Shown here: positions 8,541 through 17,860 of the stretch, one piece after another
How the letters are laid out: each line of letters starts with the position of its first letter
How positions within the stretch are numbered: position 1 is the stretch's first letter
NCBI RefSeq assembly: GCF_019443745.1
Contig: NZ_CP050948.1
Coordinates: 2,046,001-2,110,000 of the forward strand
Reading direction: 5' to 3'
Source of the DNA: Iamia sp. SCSIO 61187
GTDB taxonomy: Bacteria > Actinomycetota > Acidimicrobiia > Acidimicrobiales > Iamiaceae
Length of the DNA: 64,000 bases
The notes under the pieces: model-generated
The model's database searches: none
Seen by the model: only the letters and a program-made list of their open reading frames with translations
Told to the model about the DNA's origin: nothing
Program-made: the position numbers and the translations under genes

Positions 8541-9097
8541 GGGGTGCCTCCTGGGAGGATGCCCTCGACGAGGGCGATCATGGTCTTCTCGGCCTCGCCC
8601 CGGCTCAGGCGGAGGTCCCGCCGCAGGAGCTTCCACGTGTAGACGTCCGTCGCCGCGTGGAGGGCGTTGATGGCTCGACGGCGCGCCGTGCGGCCCTCGG
8701 GCAGGGCATCGCCGAACACCTCGACGAGCCACCTCTGGTGCCCGGCCCGGGCCTGCTCCATCAGCGCCGCCAGCTCGTCGAGGGGTTCGATGGCCCAGCG
8801 GGCGTTGGCGTCGCCGATGCGCTCGTACTCACCGACGAGGGCGTGGACGGCGCCGACGACGTCGCCGGGGGCCGCCGCCCGGGCGGCCATCGTCTGCTGG
8901 CTCATGTGGTCGGCGACGCCGGCCACGACCCCCGCCTTGGACTCGAAGTGGTTGAGGACCGTCTGGTGGGACACCCCGGCGGTCTCGGCGATCTGGGTCA
9001 GGGTGACGTCGCCGTAGGCGTGCTCGAGGAACAGGGCCATCGCCGCCTCGATGATGCGGAGCCGGGTCGTCTCGGCCCGGGCCGATCGGTTGGTCAT
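8537..9097 (-). CDS. TetR-family regulator of the glycosyltransferase operon
   Basis: 186 aa from the ATG at 9097; an ATG at 9121 in the same frame adds eight residues but abuts the operator. The N-terminal helix-turn-helix reads TLTQIAETAGVSHQTVLNHF, then ESKAGVV; the ligand domain carries no recognised signature. It is first in a two-gene operon with the glycosyltransferase. A TTTGAG-N5-CTCAAA palindrome lies directly upstream, consistent with autoregulation and control of the divergent phosphotriesterase-like gene. Confidence 0.88.
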   Translation of the reverse strand: MTNRSARAETTRLRIIEAAMALFLEHAYGDVTLTQIAETAGVSHQTVLNHFESKAGVVAGVADHMSQQTMAARAAAPGDVVGAVHALVGEYERIGDANARWAIEPLDELAALMEQARAGHQRWLVEVFGDALPEGRTARRRAINALHAATDVYTWKLLRRDLRLSRGEAEKTMIALVEGILPGGTP

Positions 9098-9120
9098 GGA
9101 GTACGCACGGGTCGGGTTCA

Positions 9121-9137
9121 TTTGAGCGACACTCAAA
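9121..9137. promoter_or_regulatory. TetR operator TTTGAG-N5-CTCAAA
   Basis: Perfect 6-bp arms with a 5-bp spacer, unusually AT-rich for this DNA, directly 5' of the TetR gene and about 95 bp from the divergent phosphotriesterase-like start. The layout is typical of TetR autoregulatory sites. Confidence 0.7.
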
Positions 9138-9230
9138 CATGACGTGGAGCGACGGTCAACCGAATGTTGCCGGTGGCCCCTCCCCGGGCGGGCGAGCGCG
9201 TCCGGGCCCGAGGTGGCAACGTACGTTTCC

Positions 9231-10211
9231 ATGACGCAGATCGAGACCGCCCTCGGGCCCGTCGACCCCGCCGACCTGGGCCGGACCTACATGCACGAGC
9301 ACGTCTTCGTGCTCACCGCCGACGTCCAGCAGAACTACCCGGACGAGTGGGGGAGCGAGGACGAGCGGGTCGCCGACGCCGTGGCCCGCCTCCAGGCCCT
9401 CGCCGCCCAGGGGGTGCGGACGATCGTCGACCCGACGGTGGTGGGCCTGGGCCGCTACATCCCCCGCATCAAGCGCATCGCCGAGCAGGTGCCCGAGCTC
9501 AACATCGTCGTCGCCACCGGTTGCTACACCTACGGCGACGTCCCGTTCTACTTCCACCACCGGGGCCCGGCGCTGGGCGAGGCCCTCGGCATGGACGTCC
9601 CCGAGCCCATGGTCGACATGTTCAGCGGGGACATCACCGACGGCATCGCCGGCACGGGCGTGAAGGCCGCCTTCCTCAAGTGCGCCATCGACGAGAAGGG
9701 CCTCACCTCCGGCGTCGAGCGGATCATGCGGGCCGTGGCCCAGACCTCGCTGGCCACCGGGGCGCCGATCACCGTGCACACCCACCCGGCCAGCCAGACG
9801 GGGCTCGTCGTCCAGCGGGTGGTGTGCGAGGAGGAGGGCGTCGACCCGAGCAAGGTGGTCCTGGGCCACAGCGGCGACAGCCAGGACGCCGACCACCTGA
9901 GCGCCCTGGCCGAGGCCGGCTTCCTGCTGGGGATGGACCGCTTCGGGATCCACCTCGGCACCACGTTCGAGCAGCGCTGCGACATCGTCGTCGAGCTGTG
10001 CCGTCGGGGGTTCGCCGAGCGGATGGTCCTCAGCCACGACGCCGCCTGCTACATCGACTGGATCGATCCGAACGTGCAGGCGTTCATGCCCGAGTGGCAC
10101 TACCTCCACATCCACGACGACGTCCTGCCCTACCTGCGCGAGCACGGCGTCACCGACGCCCAGATCGACACGATGCTGGTGGACAACCCCCGCCGCTACT
10201 TCGAGGGCTAG
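9231..10211 (+). CDS. phosphotriesterase-related amidohydrolase
   Basis: 326 aa from the ATG at 9231. Binuclear metal site residues of the PTE family are all visible: HEH near residue 20, a candidate carboxylated Lys in FLKCAID, His in VHTHP, His in LGHSGDS and Asp in LSHDAAC. Family members hydrolyse lactones or phosphotriesters (PLL enzymes quench acyl-homoserine lactones); the real substrate is not deducible. Its TAG stop shares the tetranucleotide CTAG with the stop of the convergent kinase-like gene. Confidence 0.9.
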   Translation: MTQIETALGPVDPADLGRTYMHEHVFVLTADVQQNYPDEWGSEDERVADAVARLQALAAQGVRTIVDPTVVGLGRYIPRIKRIAEQVPELNIVVATGCYTYGDVPFYFHHRGPALGEALGMDVPEPMVDMFSGDITDGIAGTGVKAAFLKCAIDEKGLTSGVERIMRAVAQTSLATGAPITVHTHPASQTGLVVQRVVCEEEGVDPSKVVLGHSGDSQDADHLSALAEAGFLLGMDRFGIHLGTTFEQRCDIVVELCRRGFAERMVLSHDAACYIDWIDPNVQAFMPEWHYLHIHDDVLPYLREHGVTDAQIDTMLVDNPRRYFEG

Positions 10212-10759
10212 CGGCTGGGCTCGCCGTCCAGGCCGTCGAGGAGCTCCCTGACCGCCCGCGCCGACCCGAGCTCGTGGAGGACCACGTGCGAGCCGTGCTG
10301 GGCGATGATCTCGCGCTCGCGGTCGGGTTCCGAGCGGTTCTCCCGGGCGACGCGGAGGGCGAGCCTCCACTCGTCGCGCAGCCGCAGCCAGGGCGTGTAC
10401 TCGCACCCCGGGGGCAGCTCGTCGGGCATCCGGAAGCCACGTCGCAGTGCTCGGGCCGAGCACCGCCACCACGGCAGGTCGAGGAGCACCACGGTGTCGG
10501 CGCGGGCGAGCCGGAGGTCGAGCGTCTCGCGGTAGTTGCCGTCGGCGATCCACGCGTCGCCCGCGAGCACGCCCCGTTGCGTGTCCCGCCACTCGGCCTC
10601 CGACGGGGCGACCCACCCCGGCTTCCAGAAGTGGAGGTCGAGGTGGACGACCGGCAGGCCGGTCCGGGCCGCGAGGGCGAGGGCGAACGTGCTCTTCCCG
10701 GACCCGGCGAGCCCGGTCACGATGACGCGGCGACCGAGCGTCGGCCGGGCGGGACCCAT
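10208..10759 (-). CDS. P-loop adenylate-kinase-like / DNA topology modulation (FlaR-like) protein
   Basis: 183 aa. Walker A GLAGSGKST sits at about residue 17, followed by VVHLDLHFWKPGW and WIADGNY, which match the FlaR-like branch of AAA_17/ADK-like NTPases rather than true adenylate kinase. The later DLPWW and RENRSE motifs also fit. The cellular role is uncertain. The gene is convergent with the phosphotriesterase-like gene and shares its CTAG stop overlap. Confidence 0.82.
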   Translation of the reverse strand: MGPARPTLGRRVIVTGLAGSGKSTFALALAARTGLPVVHLDLHFWKPGWVAPSEAEWRDTQRGVLAGDAWIADGNYRETLDLRLARADTVVLLDLPWWRCSARALRRGFRMPDELPPGCEYTPWLRLRDEWRLALRVARENRSEPDREREIIAQHGSHVVLHELGSARAVRELLDGLDGEPSR

Positions 10760-10814
10760 CGCGCCCAGCGTGGCAGACGGGCCCGGTGCCGGACGGCCGA
10801 GATCGGCTGCGGTG

Positions 10815-11648
10815 CTAGACGTCCGAGCGGCGCGTCCGGGCCTCGACGAAGCACCACACCCCGAAGGCGACCAGGCCGAGGGCGATGACGATCAGCAGCG
10901 CCCGACCCGGGCCACCGCCGGCGAGCTCGCGCAGGGCGGCGTCGATGCCCTTCGACTCCTCGGGGTCGTGGCGGACGGCGGCCTGGAGCACGAACCCTCC
11001 GACGACGGCGAAGACCAGGCCCCGGCCGACGTGGCCGGCGACCCCGAGCAGCTCGAGGCCGTGCCGCGGCGCGGACGGGCCCAGCCGGCCCAGGTCGACC
11101 CGCTCGAGGAAGTCGCGGCGGATCGCCTTGACGACGTGGTAGATGCCGAGCCCGAGGAGGACCAGGCCGACGACCCCGACCAGGATCTGGCCGGCGGGGG
11201 CGTCCATGAGCCGGGCCGTCAGCTCCCGCTCCTGGCCCGAGCCGCCGCCGGAGCCCTCGCCCTGGGTGAGCACGCGCAGGCCGCTGGCGGCCAGGGCCAC
11301 GGCGACGACGCCCCGCACCCCGTCGCGGACCCGGTCGAGCGGCTCGCTCGCCCCGGGCTTGGAGCCGTTGCGGCCGCTCACGACCGCCACCGCGCAGCTC
11401 AGCCCCCACGCCAGCAGACCGGCGACGGTGAGCCCGACGAGGACCGAGCCCAGCGGCTTCTCGACCAGCTCGGAGAAGGCGCCGGTGGTGCTGGCCTGCT
11501 CGCCGTCGGTCGAGCCCAGGAAGGCGAGCCGGACGGCGATGAGGCCGAAGATGGTGTAGACGACACCCCGTGCCACCAGGCCCGCCCGGGCGAGCGCCTC
11601 GGTCCAGTCCGGGTGGCCGACGTCGGCGGTGGGGGCGTGGGTGTCCAT
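10815..11648 (-). CDS. DUF1206 integral membrane protein
   Basis: 277 aa with about six hydrophobic segments arranged as three repeated pairs, each beginning with an ARAGLVARGVVYTIFG-like motif (again as GIYHVVKAIRR and GHVGRGLVFAVVG). This is the DUF1206 pattern found in many actinobacteria and cyanobacteria; function unknown. It diverges from the histidine kinase at 11923 across 274 bp in which I find no gene. Confidence 0.85.
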   Translation of the reverse strand: MDTHAPTADVGHPDWTEALARAGLVARGVVYTIFGLIAVRLAFLGSTDGEQASTTGAFSELVEKPLGSVLVGLTVAGLLAWGLSCAVAVVSGRNGSKPGASEPLDRVRDGVRGVVAVALAASGLRVLTQGEGSGGGSGQERELTARLMDAPAGQILVGVVGLVLLGLGIYHVVKAIRRDFLERVDLGRLGPSAPRHGLELLGVAGHVGRGLVFAVVGGFVLQAAVRHDPEESKGIDAALRELAGGGPGRALLIVIALGLVAFGVWCFVEARTRRSDV

Positions 11649-11922
11649 CGGGTGCGGCTCCGGGTGGGTGACGGCGGGGGCGGGGGGCCGAGCCCGCCCT
11701 CCCCGGCGGCGCCGCCCGCAACCCCGCCGGAGGACCGAAGACCCCGGGTCGGGTGGAGCCCTCCCGGGGGACGGGTGGCGCGGTGGGTCGTTCGGACCAA
11801 TCCGACCACGCTGGGTGGGATCCTGGGCGGAAAGGGTTGTGGCGGACCCCGTCGTGCCGATCAGGTCCCGGTGGCCGTGGGGCCGCCCGAGCCCTGGAGG
11901 GGCGGTGCGAGAGAGGCGAGAC

Positions 11923-14154
11923 ATGGGGGACCCGTTCGAGCGGACAGCGACGGCCACCCTGGGGGGACCGAGCGCCGGCAGCGCCGACGGGGACGCCACG
12001 GTGGCCCGGCGCGGCGGCGTGACCCCGCTCAAGGCCCTGCTGTACACCGCGATCCTGGCGACCGCGGTGGGTGGTGCCCTGGTGGGGGCCGGCCAGCCGC
12101 TGGCGATCGCCGAGATCGCCCTCGTGGTCCTGGCCGCCCTCGCCGCCACGGCGTGGTCCCTCGCCGCCCGCCACCAGGTCGGCCGGACCCGCGCCGCCCT
12201 CGTCGTCCTCGCCGTCGGATCAGGTCTGTGGAGCGTCGGGCGCCTGGCCGGTGCCGTCCAGGGGGCGGCCCGGGGTCGCGTCGAGCCGTCGTTGACGCTC
12301 GACGACGTGGGGGTGCTGGCCGCCGCCATCGCCCTGCTCCTCGCCGTCCTCCTCCTCGTCCAGGGCCCGACCCGGCGGCTCACCCAGCTCCGCGCTCTGA
12401 TCGAGGGGCTCATGGTCGGCGGCTGCTCGCTCTTCGTCGCCTGGGACCCGGTCTTCGCCGGGACCTACGAGGTGGCCGACGGGGCCACCGCCGTGGCCCG
12501 GACGGTGCTGGTCCTGCAGCCGCTCGTCCAGCTGGCCATCGTCGCCGTCCTCGTCTCGGCCTCGACCCGAGTCCCCCCCGAGCGCTGGGACTGGTGGGTC
12601 CCGGTCGCCAGCGGCATCGGCCTGATCGTCGCCGCCGACGTCGCCACCGCCCACGGCGACGCCCTCGTCGGCGGGCACGGCGCCGCCCTCGGCCTCGTGG
12701 GCCACCTGGGGGGCTTCGGCGTGGTGCTCGTCGCCGCCGTGACCTCGACCGCCCCGCCGCCGTCGACGCCCCGCCCCCTGCGCAGCCGGCCCGTCCTGAC
12801 GTGGCTGCCGAGCGTGGCCGCCCTCGGCATCCTGGCGACCCTCCTCGTCGCCGACGGGGTCGACCCCACCCGCCAGCTGATCGCCCTGCTCGTGCTCGGC
12901 CTCAGCGTCGCCCTCCACCTCGTCGTCATCCTCGAGAGCGACGAGCTCAGCGGGGACCTGTCCCAGGCCCACGACGCCGCCATCCAGGCCTCGATCAGCA
13001 AGAGCCGCTTCCTCGCCACCGTCAGCCACGAGATCCGGACCCCGATGAACGCGGTGATCGGGCTCACCGGGCTGCTGCTCGACTCCGAGCTCGACGAGGA
13101 GCAGCGCGAGCTGGCCGTCGGCGTGGCCATCTCCGGCGAGGGCCTGCTCGACCTGATCAACGACCTCCTCGACTTCTCCAAGATCGAGGCCCAGAAGCTC
13201 GACCTGGAGGAGATCGACCTCGACCTCGAGGACCTGATCGGCGAGGTCGCCATGATCGTCGCCGACGGCGGCCACCGGAAGGGCCTCGAGGTCATCGCCT
13301 ACTGCGAGCCCGGCCTCGACCCCCGGCGCAAGGGCGACCCCCTCCGCCTGCGCCAGATCCTCCTCAACCTGGCCTCCAACGCGGTGAAGTTCACCGACGA
13401 GGGCCACGTCGTGATCCGGGCCGTGCCCGCTGGGGCCGACCCCGACGTCATCGCCTTCGAGGTCGTGGACACCGGCGTCGGCATCCCCGAGGACTCGCGC
13501 ACCCGGCTGTTCGAGCCCTTCTCGCAGGCCGACGAGACGACGACCCGGAACTACGGCGGCACCGGCCTCGGCCTCGCCATCGTCAAGAACCTGATCGACC
13601 TCCAGGGCGGCACCGTGGTCGTCGAGAGCGAGGAGGGGGTCGGAACCTGCTTCCGCGTCACCCTGCCGCTGCCGCGGAGCGAGCAGCCCCGCGTCGAGGC
13701 CGGGCTCGACGCCCTGGTCGGGCTGCGCGCCCTCGTCGTCGACGGCAACGCCGTGACCCGCACCGTCCTGGCCCACACCCTCCACACCTGGGGCTTCGTC
13801 GTCGACCAGGCCGCCACCGCCGAGGACGCCCTGGAGCTCTACGCCCGCACCCGGGGCAGCTATGCCCTGGCCATCCTCGAGTTCCAGCTCGAGGGCATGG
13901 ACGGGGTGAAGCTGGGCGAGGTCCTGCGGGCCCAGGACCCGACGGCGTCGACCGTCATGCTCCTCCTCAGCTCGGACCCCAACGTCTCCCGCCGCGCCGC
14001 CCACGACGCCGGCATCCGGTCGGTGCTGGTCAAGCCGGTCCGCAACACGTACCTCCTCCGGCGCATCGTCGACACGATCGTCACCGACCCCACCCCCACC
14101 CCCGACCCCGCCCCGCCCCCGGCCGCCCCGGCGTCCCCCGTCCTCACCTCATGA
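11923..14154 (+). CDS. membrane hybrid histidine kinase with degenerate receiver domain
   Basis: 743 aa. About nine hydrophobic segments fill residues 30-320. The HisKA domain has SHEIRTP with phospho-acceptor His369; the ATPase lobe has NLASNAVKFTDEG, DTGVGIPE and GGTGLGLAIVKNL. A C-terminal receiver (about 600-720) is degenerate: the acidic pair is reduced to Asp607-Gly608 and the phospho-acceptor position is Glu653 (ILEFQLEGMDG) instead of Asp, although Lys704 is kept. It probably cannot be phosphorylated normally. The gene is translationally chained through a 15-codon ORF to a stand-alone intact receiver. Confidence 0.9.
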   Translation: MGDPFERTATATLGGPSAGSADGDATVARRGGVTPLKALLYTAILATAVGGALVGAGQPLAIAEIALVVLAALAATAWSLAARHQVGRTRAALVVLAVGSGLWSVGRLAGAVQGAARGRVEPSLTLDDVGVLAAAIALLLAVLLLVQGPTRRLTQLRALIEGLMVGGCSLFVAWDPVFAGTYEVADGATAVARTVLVLQPLVQLAIVAVLVSASTRVPPERWDWWVPVASGIGLIVAADVATAHGDALVGGHGAALGLVGHLGGFGVVLVAAVTSTAPPPSTPRPLRSRPVLTWLPSVAALGILATLLVADGVDPTRQLIALLVLGLSVALHLVVILESDELSGDLSQAHDAAIQASISKSRFLATVSHEIRTPMNAVIGLTGLLLDSELDEEQRELAVGVAISGEGLLDLINDLLDFSKIEAQKLDLEEIDLDLEDLIGEVAMIVADGGHRKGLEVIAYCEPGLDPRRKGDPLRLRQILLNLASNAVKFTDEGHVVIRAVPAGADPDVIAFEVVDTGVGIPEDSRTRLFEPFSQADETTTRNYGGTGLGLAIVKNLIDLQGGTVVVESEEGVGTCFRVTLPLPRSEQPRVEAGLDALVGLRALVVDGNAVTRTVLAHTLHTWGFVVDQAATAEDALELYARTRGSYALAILEFQLEGMDGVKLGEVLRAQDPTASTVMLLLSSDPNVSRRAAHDAGIRSVLVKPVRNTYLLRRIVDTIVTDPTPTPDPAPPPAAPASPVLTS

Positions 14155-14198
14155 CCACCTGCTCCCCGGCCCCGGCCGGCCCCGAAAGGAACCCCTGA
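14151..14198 (+). CDS. 15-codon coupling micro-ORF between kinase and receiver
   Basis: MTTCSPAPAGPERNP. Its ATG overlaps the kinase stop (ATGA) and its stop overlaps the receiver start (TGATG); a GAAAGGA Shine-Dalgarno for the receiver lies inside it. It may act only to pass ribosomes from kinase to receiver; the peptide has no recognisable function. Confidence 0.45.
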   Translation: MTTCSPAPAGPERNP

Positions 14199-14590
14199 TG
14201 CCCGTCATCTTGCTCGTCGACGACAACAAGCTGAACCAGCTCGTCGCCAAGGGCACCCTCAAGCGCCTCAACTACGCGGTCGAGATCGTCGACTCCGGTG
14301 CCGACGCCGTCCGGGCGTGTGCGTCCCGCGGCTTCGACGCCGTCCTCATGGACATCATGATGCCCGGCATGGACGGCTTCGAGGCCACGGCCCGCATCCG
14401 GGCCGTGGACGCCACCCGCGGCGACGGCCGCCACACGCCGATCATCGGGCTCAGCGCCCGGGCGATGGAGGGCGACCGGGAGCAAGCGCTCGCCGCCGGC
14501 CTCGACGACTACCTCACCAAGCCGGTCCGCGAGGACCAGCTGCGCGCCACCCTGGAGCGCTGGATCCGTCCCGTCCCCGTCCTCGACTGA
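14198..14590 (+). CDS. single-domain response regulator (CheY-like)
   Basis: 130 aa, consisting only of a receiver domain. Acidic pair Asp8-Asp9 (LLVDDN), phospho-acceptor Asp52 (VLMDIMMPGMDGF), Ser in GLSARAM and Lys108 (YLTKPV) are all intact. No output domain is present, so it acts as a phospho-shuttle or protein-binding switch. It directly follows, and is probably phosphorylated by, the hybrid kinase whose own receiver lacks the Asp. Confidence 0.92.
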   Translation: MPVILLVDDNKLNQLVAKGTLKRLNYAVEIVDSGADAVRACASRGFDAVLMDIMMPGMDGFEATARIRAVDATRGDGRHTPIIGLSARAMEGDREQALAAGLDDYLTKPVREDQLRATLERWIRPVPVLD

Positions 14591-14775
14591 GGCCGGGCGG
14601 GCGGGCCCGGCGGCGGCCGCCGACGAGGCCGCGCCCGGTCCATCGACCATCACGACGCACGCGGACGGGTCCGGAGCAGGGGCCCGTCCGCCGGCGCGTC
14701 GGGCCCCGGCGGCGGCGCCGCCGCCGTCCACCCGCGCCTGGCGGTTCGCGTACCGGCCGCGGCCACCCCGGCCGG

Positions 14776-14781
14776 TAGGTT
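14776..14781 (+). promoter_or_regulatory. -10 box of leaderless ilvD promoter
   Basis: TAGGTT lies 7 nt before the ilvD ATG at 14789, at the end of a 198-bp GC-rich gap (14591-14788) that otherwise holds no recognised gene. Confidence 0.55.
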
Positions 14782-14788
14782 CGCCGTC

Positions 14789-16495
14789 ATGGCAGAGGCA
14801 TCCGAGACCGCCGTCGACGTCAAGCCCCGGAGCCGCGACGTCACCGACGGTCCCCAGAAGGCCCCGGCCCGGGCCATGCTCCGGGCCGTCGGGATGGGCG
14901 ACGACGACTGGAGCAAGCCCCAGGTCGGCGTGGCCTCGTCGTGGAACGAGATCACCCCGTGCAACATCTCGCTCCGGCGGCTGGCCGAGCACGTGAAGGC
15001 GGGGGTGCACGAGGCCGGCGGGTTCCCGCTGGAGTTCGGCACCATCACCGTCAGCGACGGCATCAGCATGGGCCACGAGGGGATGCGGGGCTCGCTGGTG
15101 AGCCGGGAGGTCATCTGCGACTCGGTCGAGACGGTGGTCTTCGCCGAGCGCCTCGACGGCTTCGTCGGGCTGGCCGGCTGCGACAAGTCGATGCCGGCGA
15201 TGCTGATGGCTGCGGCCCGCCTCGACCTGGCCAGCGTGCTGGTCTACAACGGCTCGACCATGCCGGGGCACCACGCCGGCCGGGCCCTCGACATCACCAG
15301 CGTGTTCGAGGCCGTCGGGGCCCACGCTCGGGGCACCATCGACGACGCCGAGCTGTCGGCCATCGAGCGCAACGCCTGCCCCGGCGAGGGTGCGTGCGGC
15401 GGCATGTTCACGGCCAACACCATGAGCTCGATCGGCGAGGCCATCGGGATGTCGCTGCCGGGCTCGGCGTCGCCCCCGGCCATCGACGCCCGGCGCGAGG
15501 GCGACGCCCACCGGGCCGGGCAGGCCGTGGTCGAGATGCTGCGCCACGGCATCACCCCTCGGACGATCATGACCAAGCCGGCCTTCGAGAACGCCATCGC
15601 CGTCACCTCGGCCCTCGGCGGCTCCACCAACGCCGTCCTCCACCTCCTCGCCATCGCCAACGAGGCGGGCGTGGCCCTCGAGCTCGACGACTTCAACCGC
15701 ATCGCCGCCCGCGTCCCGCACCTGGCCGACATGACGCCCGGGGGGAAGTTCCACATGGCCGACCTCGACGCCGTGGGCGGTGTCCCGGTCGTGATGCAGA
15801 TGCTGCTCGCCGAGGGCCTGCTGCACGGCGACGTCGTCACCGTCACCGGGCGGACCGTGGCCGAGAACCTGGCCGCCATCGACCCGCCCGCCCCCGACGG
15901 GGTCGTCGTCCACCCCATGGGCGCGCCGATCCACGCCGAGGGTGGCATCAACGTCCTCACCGGCACCCTGGCCCCGGCCGGGTCGGTGGTGAAGGTGGCC
16001 GGGCTGACCGAGGACCAGATGCGGTTCGAGGGCCCGGCGCGCGTCTTCGACGGCGAGGACGGCGCCATGGCCGCCATTCTCTCGGGGTCGATCGAGCCCG
16101 GCACGGTCCTGGTGATCCGCTACGAGGGCCCCAAGGGCGGCCCCGGGATGCGGGAGATGCTGGCCATCACCGGGGCGCTCAAGGGCGCCGGCCGCGGCTC
16201 CGACTGCGCCCTCATCACCGACGGTCGGTTCTCCGGCGGCACGTGGGGGTTCTGCATCGGGCACGTGGCCCCGGAGGCCACCGACGGCGGGCCCATCGCC
16301 TTCGTCGCCGACGGGGACACCGTCCTCATCGACGTGCGGGCCAAGCGCCTCGACCTGCAGGTCGACGAGGCCGAGCTGGATCGTCGCCGGGCCGGGTGGG
16401 CGCCGCCGGCGTCGCGGTACCCGACCGGGGTCCTGGGCAAGTACGCCCGCCTCGTGCAGGGCGCCGAGACCGGCGCCATCACCAACCCGCTCTGA
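14789..16495 (+). CDS. ilvD: dihydroxy-acid dehydratase
   Basis: 568 aa, full length for IlvD. It converts 2,3-dihydroxy-isovalerate and 2,3-dihydroxy-3-methylvalerate to 2-keto acids in valine/isoleucine synthesis, using an Fe-S cluster. Family signatures are GCDKSMPAM and [18 protein letters not shown], plus [13 protein letters not shown] near the C-terminus; a third candidate cluster Cys is in WNEITPCN. The gene is isolated from other ilv genes here, as is common in Actinobacteria. Confidence 0.96.
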   Translation: MAEASETAVDVKPRSRDVTDGPQKAPARAMLRAVGMGDDDWSKPQVGVASSWNEITPCNISLRRLAEHVKAGVHEAGGFPLEFGTITVSDGISMGHEGMRGSLVSREVICDSVETVVFAERLDGFVGLAGCDKSMPAMLMAAARLDLASVLVYNGSTMPGHHAGRALDITSVFEAVGAHARGTIDDAELSAIERNACPGEGACGGMFTANTMSSIGEAIGMSLPGSASPPAIDARREGDAHRAGQAVVEMLRHGITPRTIMTKPAFENAIAVTSALGGSTNAVLHLLAIANEAGVALELDDFNRIAARVPHLADMTPGGKFHMADLDAVGGVPVVMQMLLAEGLLHGDVVTVTGRTVAENLAAIDPPAPDGVVVHPMGAPIHAEGGINVLTGTLAPAGSVVKVAGLTEDQMRFEGPARVFDGEDGAMAAILSGSIEPGTVLVIRYEGPKGGPGMREMLAITGALKGAGRGSDCALITDGRFSGGTWGFCIGHVAPEATDGGPIAFVADGDTVLIDVRAKRLDLQVDEAELDRRRAGWAPPASRYPTGVLGKYARLVQGAETGAITNPL

Positions 16496-16539
16496 GGTCC
16501 CCGAGCGAGCGGAGGCCCGGTCCTCCGGATCTGCCCCCG

Positions 16540-16560
16540 GTTTAACAAGTCCTGTTAAAC
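16540..16560. promoter_or_regulatory. palindromic operator GTTTAACA-N5-TGTTAAAC
   Basis: Perfect 8-bp arms and 5-bp spacer in otherwise GC-rich DNA, ending 7 bp before the ATPase start. A protein bound here would cover the promoter or start of the ATPase gene. The cognate regulator is not identifiable in the window. Confidence 0.65.
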
Positions 16561-16567
16561 TCCAGGC

Positions 16568-17719
16568 ATGTCCGGAGAAGCGTACGACCCGGTCAGCAAC
16601 CCGTACGCCCCGGGGGCGGGGACGCCGCCACCGGCCCTGGTCGGCCGGGACGCGGTCATCGACGCGTCCCGCACCAGCCTCCGCCGCCTCCGGGCCGGTC
16701 GCTCCACCCAGCACGTCCTCCTGACGGGGCTGCGGGGCGTGGGCAAGACGGTCCTGCTGCGCACCCTCGCCGCCGTCGCCGAGGGCGAGGGCTTCCGGGT
16801 CATCCGCCAGGAGGCCGTCGGCGGCGACGACACCGTGATCTCCCTGCTCCGCCAGGCCCGGCGGATCATGGAGGACCTGGGCCCGGGCGATCGGGTCGGG
16901 CGGGCCCTCCGGTCGATCGAGTCGGTCGCCCTCACCGTCGCCGGCACCGGGTTCGAGCTGGGGCGGGCCGGTCCGAGCCCCGACCGCGAGGCGCTGGCCG
17001 ACGTCGTCGTCGACCTGGGTGCGGCGGCCGCCGAGCACGACCTCGGGATCGTCCTCGCCATCGACGAGGCCCAGGGCCTCGCCCCCGGCGACCTGCGGCG
17101 GATCCTGGCGGGCGTCCACCGCGCGGGCCAGGACGGGCTCCCCGTCTGGTGCGTCCTCGCCGGGCTGCCGAACCTCGTCGGCGTGGTGGCCAAGGCGGCC
17201 ACCTACGCCGAGCGCCTCTTCACCGTGGAGGCGCTGGGCCCGCTGACGCCGGACCAGGTCGTGGCGGCGGTGGTGGAGCCGGCCGACGACATGGGCGTCG
17301 GGTGGGCCGTCGACGCCACCTCCGCCATCGCCGACCTGTCCGACGGCTACCCGTTCTTCGTCCAGGTGTGGGCGTACCACACGTGGAACGCGGCCCGGGA
17401 CGAACCCATCTCCCGGGCCGACGTCGACCGGGCCGGGCCCGCCGCCCGCCTGGCCCTCGACACGTCGTTCTTCGCCGCCCGGATCGCCCGGGTCCCGGAC
17501 TCGGAGGTGGCCTACGTCCGCCTCCTCGCCTCGCTGGGCCCCGGCCCCCACCGCTCGGGCGAGGTCGCCGCCGCCGGGGGCCGGGCCACCTCGGAGCTGT
17601 CCGCCATCCGGGACCGGCTGATCAAGGAGGGCCTCGTCTACGCCCCCCGGTACGGCTGGGTGGAGTTCGCCCTGCCCCGCTTCGACGAGTACGTCCGCCG
17701 CACCCTGCCGCCCCCCTGA
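16568..17719 (+). CDS. AAA ATPase with C-terminal winged helix (Orc1/Cdc6-like architecture)
   Basis: 383 aa. Walker A LLTGLRGVGKTVLL is near residues 54-67 and Walker B IVLAIDEAQGL near residue 160; sensor and lid regions follow, then a helical/winged-helix C-terminus (GEVAAAGG...LIKEGLVYAPRYGWVEFALP). It resembles the archaeal-type/STAND-like AAA ATPases found alone in actinobacterial genomes. Function is unknown; roles in mobile elements or signalling are possible. Its final codons lie inside a 59-bp sequence repeated on the far side of the neighbouring IS. Confidence 0.8.
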   Translation: MSGEAYDPVSNPYAPGAGTPPPALVGRDAVIDASRTSLRRLRAGRSTQHVLLTGLRGVGKTVLLRTLAAVAEGEGFRVIRQEAVGGDDTVISLLRQARRIMEDLGPGDRVGRALRSIESVALTVAGTGFELGRAGPSPDREALADVVVDLGAAAAEHDLGIVLAIDEAQGLAPGDLRRILAGVHRAGQDGLPVWCVLAGLPNLVGVVAKAATYAERLFTVEALGPLTPDQVVAAVVEPADDMGVGWAVDATSAIADLSDGYPFFVQVWAYHTWNAARDEPISRADVDRAGPAARLALDTSFFAARIARVPDSEVAYVRLLASLGPGPHRSGEVAAAGGRATSELSAIRDRLIKEGLVYAPRYGWVEFALPRFDEYVRRTLPPP

Positions 17720-17756
17720 CCACGCATGGTGCCAGGCACCATCCGTGGCGGACCAC
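17698..17756 (+). repeat. 59-bp direct repeat, left copy
   Basis: Identical over 59 bp to 19432-19490. It includes the last seven sense codons and stop of the AAA ATPase gene plus a 29-bp palindrome. The two copies bound a 1.7-kb segment carrying the hairpin repeats and the IS. Confidence 0.9.
17720..17748. repeat. 29-bp interspersed palindrome (copy 3)
   Basis: Arms CCACGCATGGTGCC and GGCACCATCCGTGG around one A, beginning directly after the ATPase TGA. A partial second arm (CCTGGCACCGTG) follows near 17760-17775. Confidence 0.85.
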
Positions 17757-17860
17757 GACCTGCCTGGCACCGTGTGGGTCTCAGGCCACGAGGGTGAGGG
17801 CCAGGGAGAGGGCGGCGTGTCGGTGGTCTGTTCGGCGGTCGTGGTGTGGCCGCCGGCACC

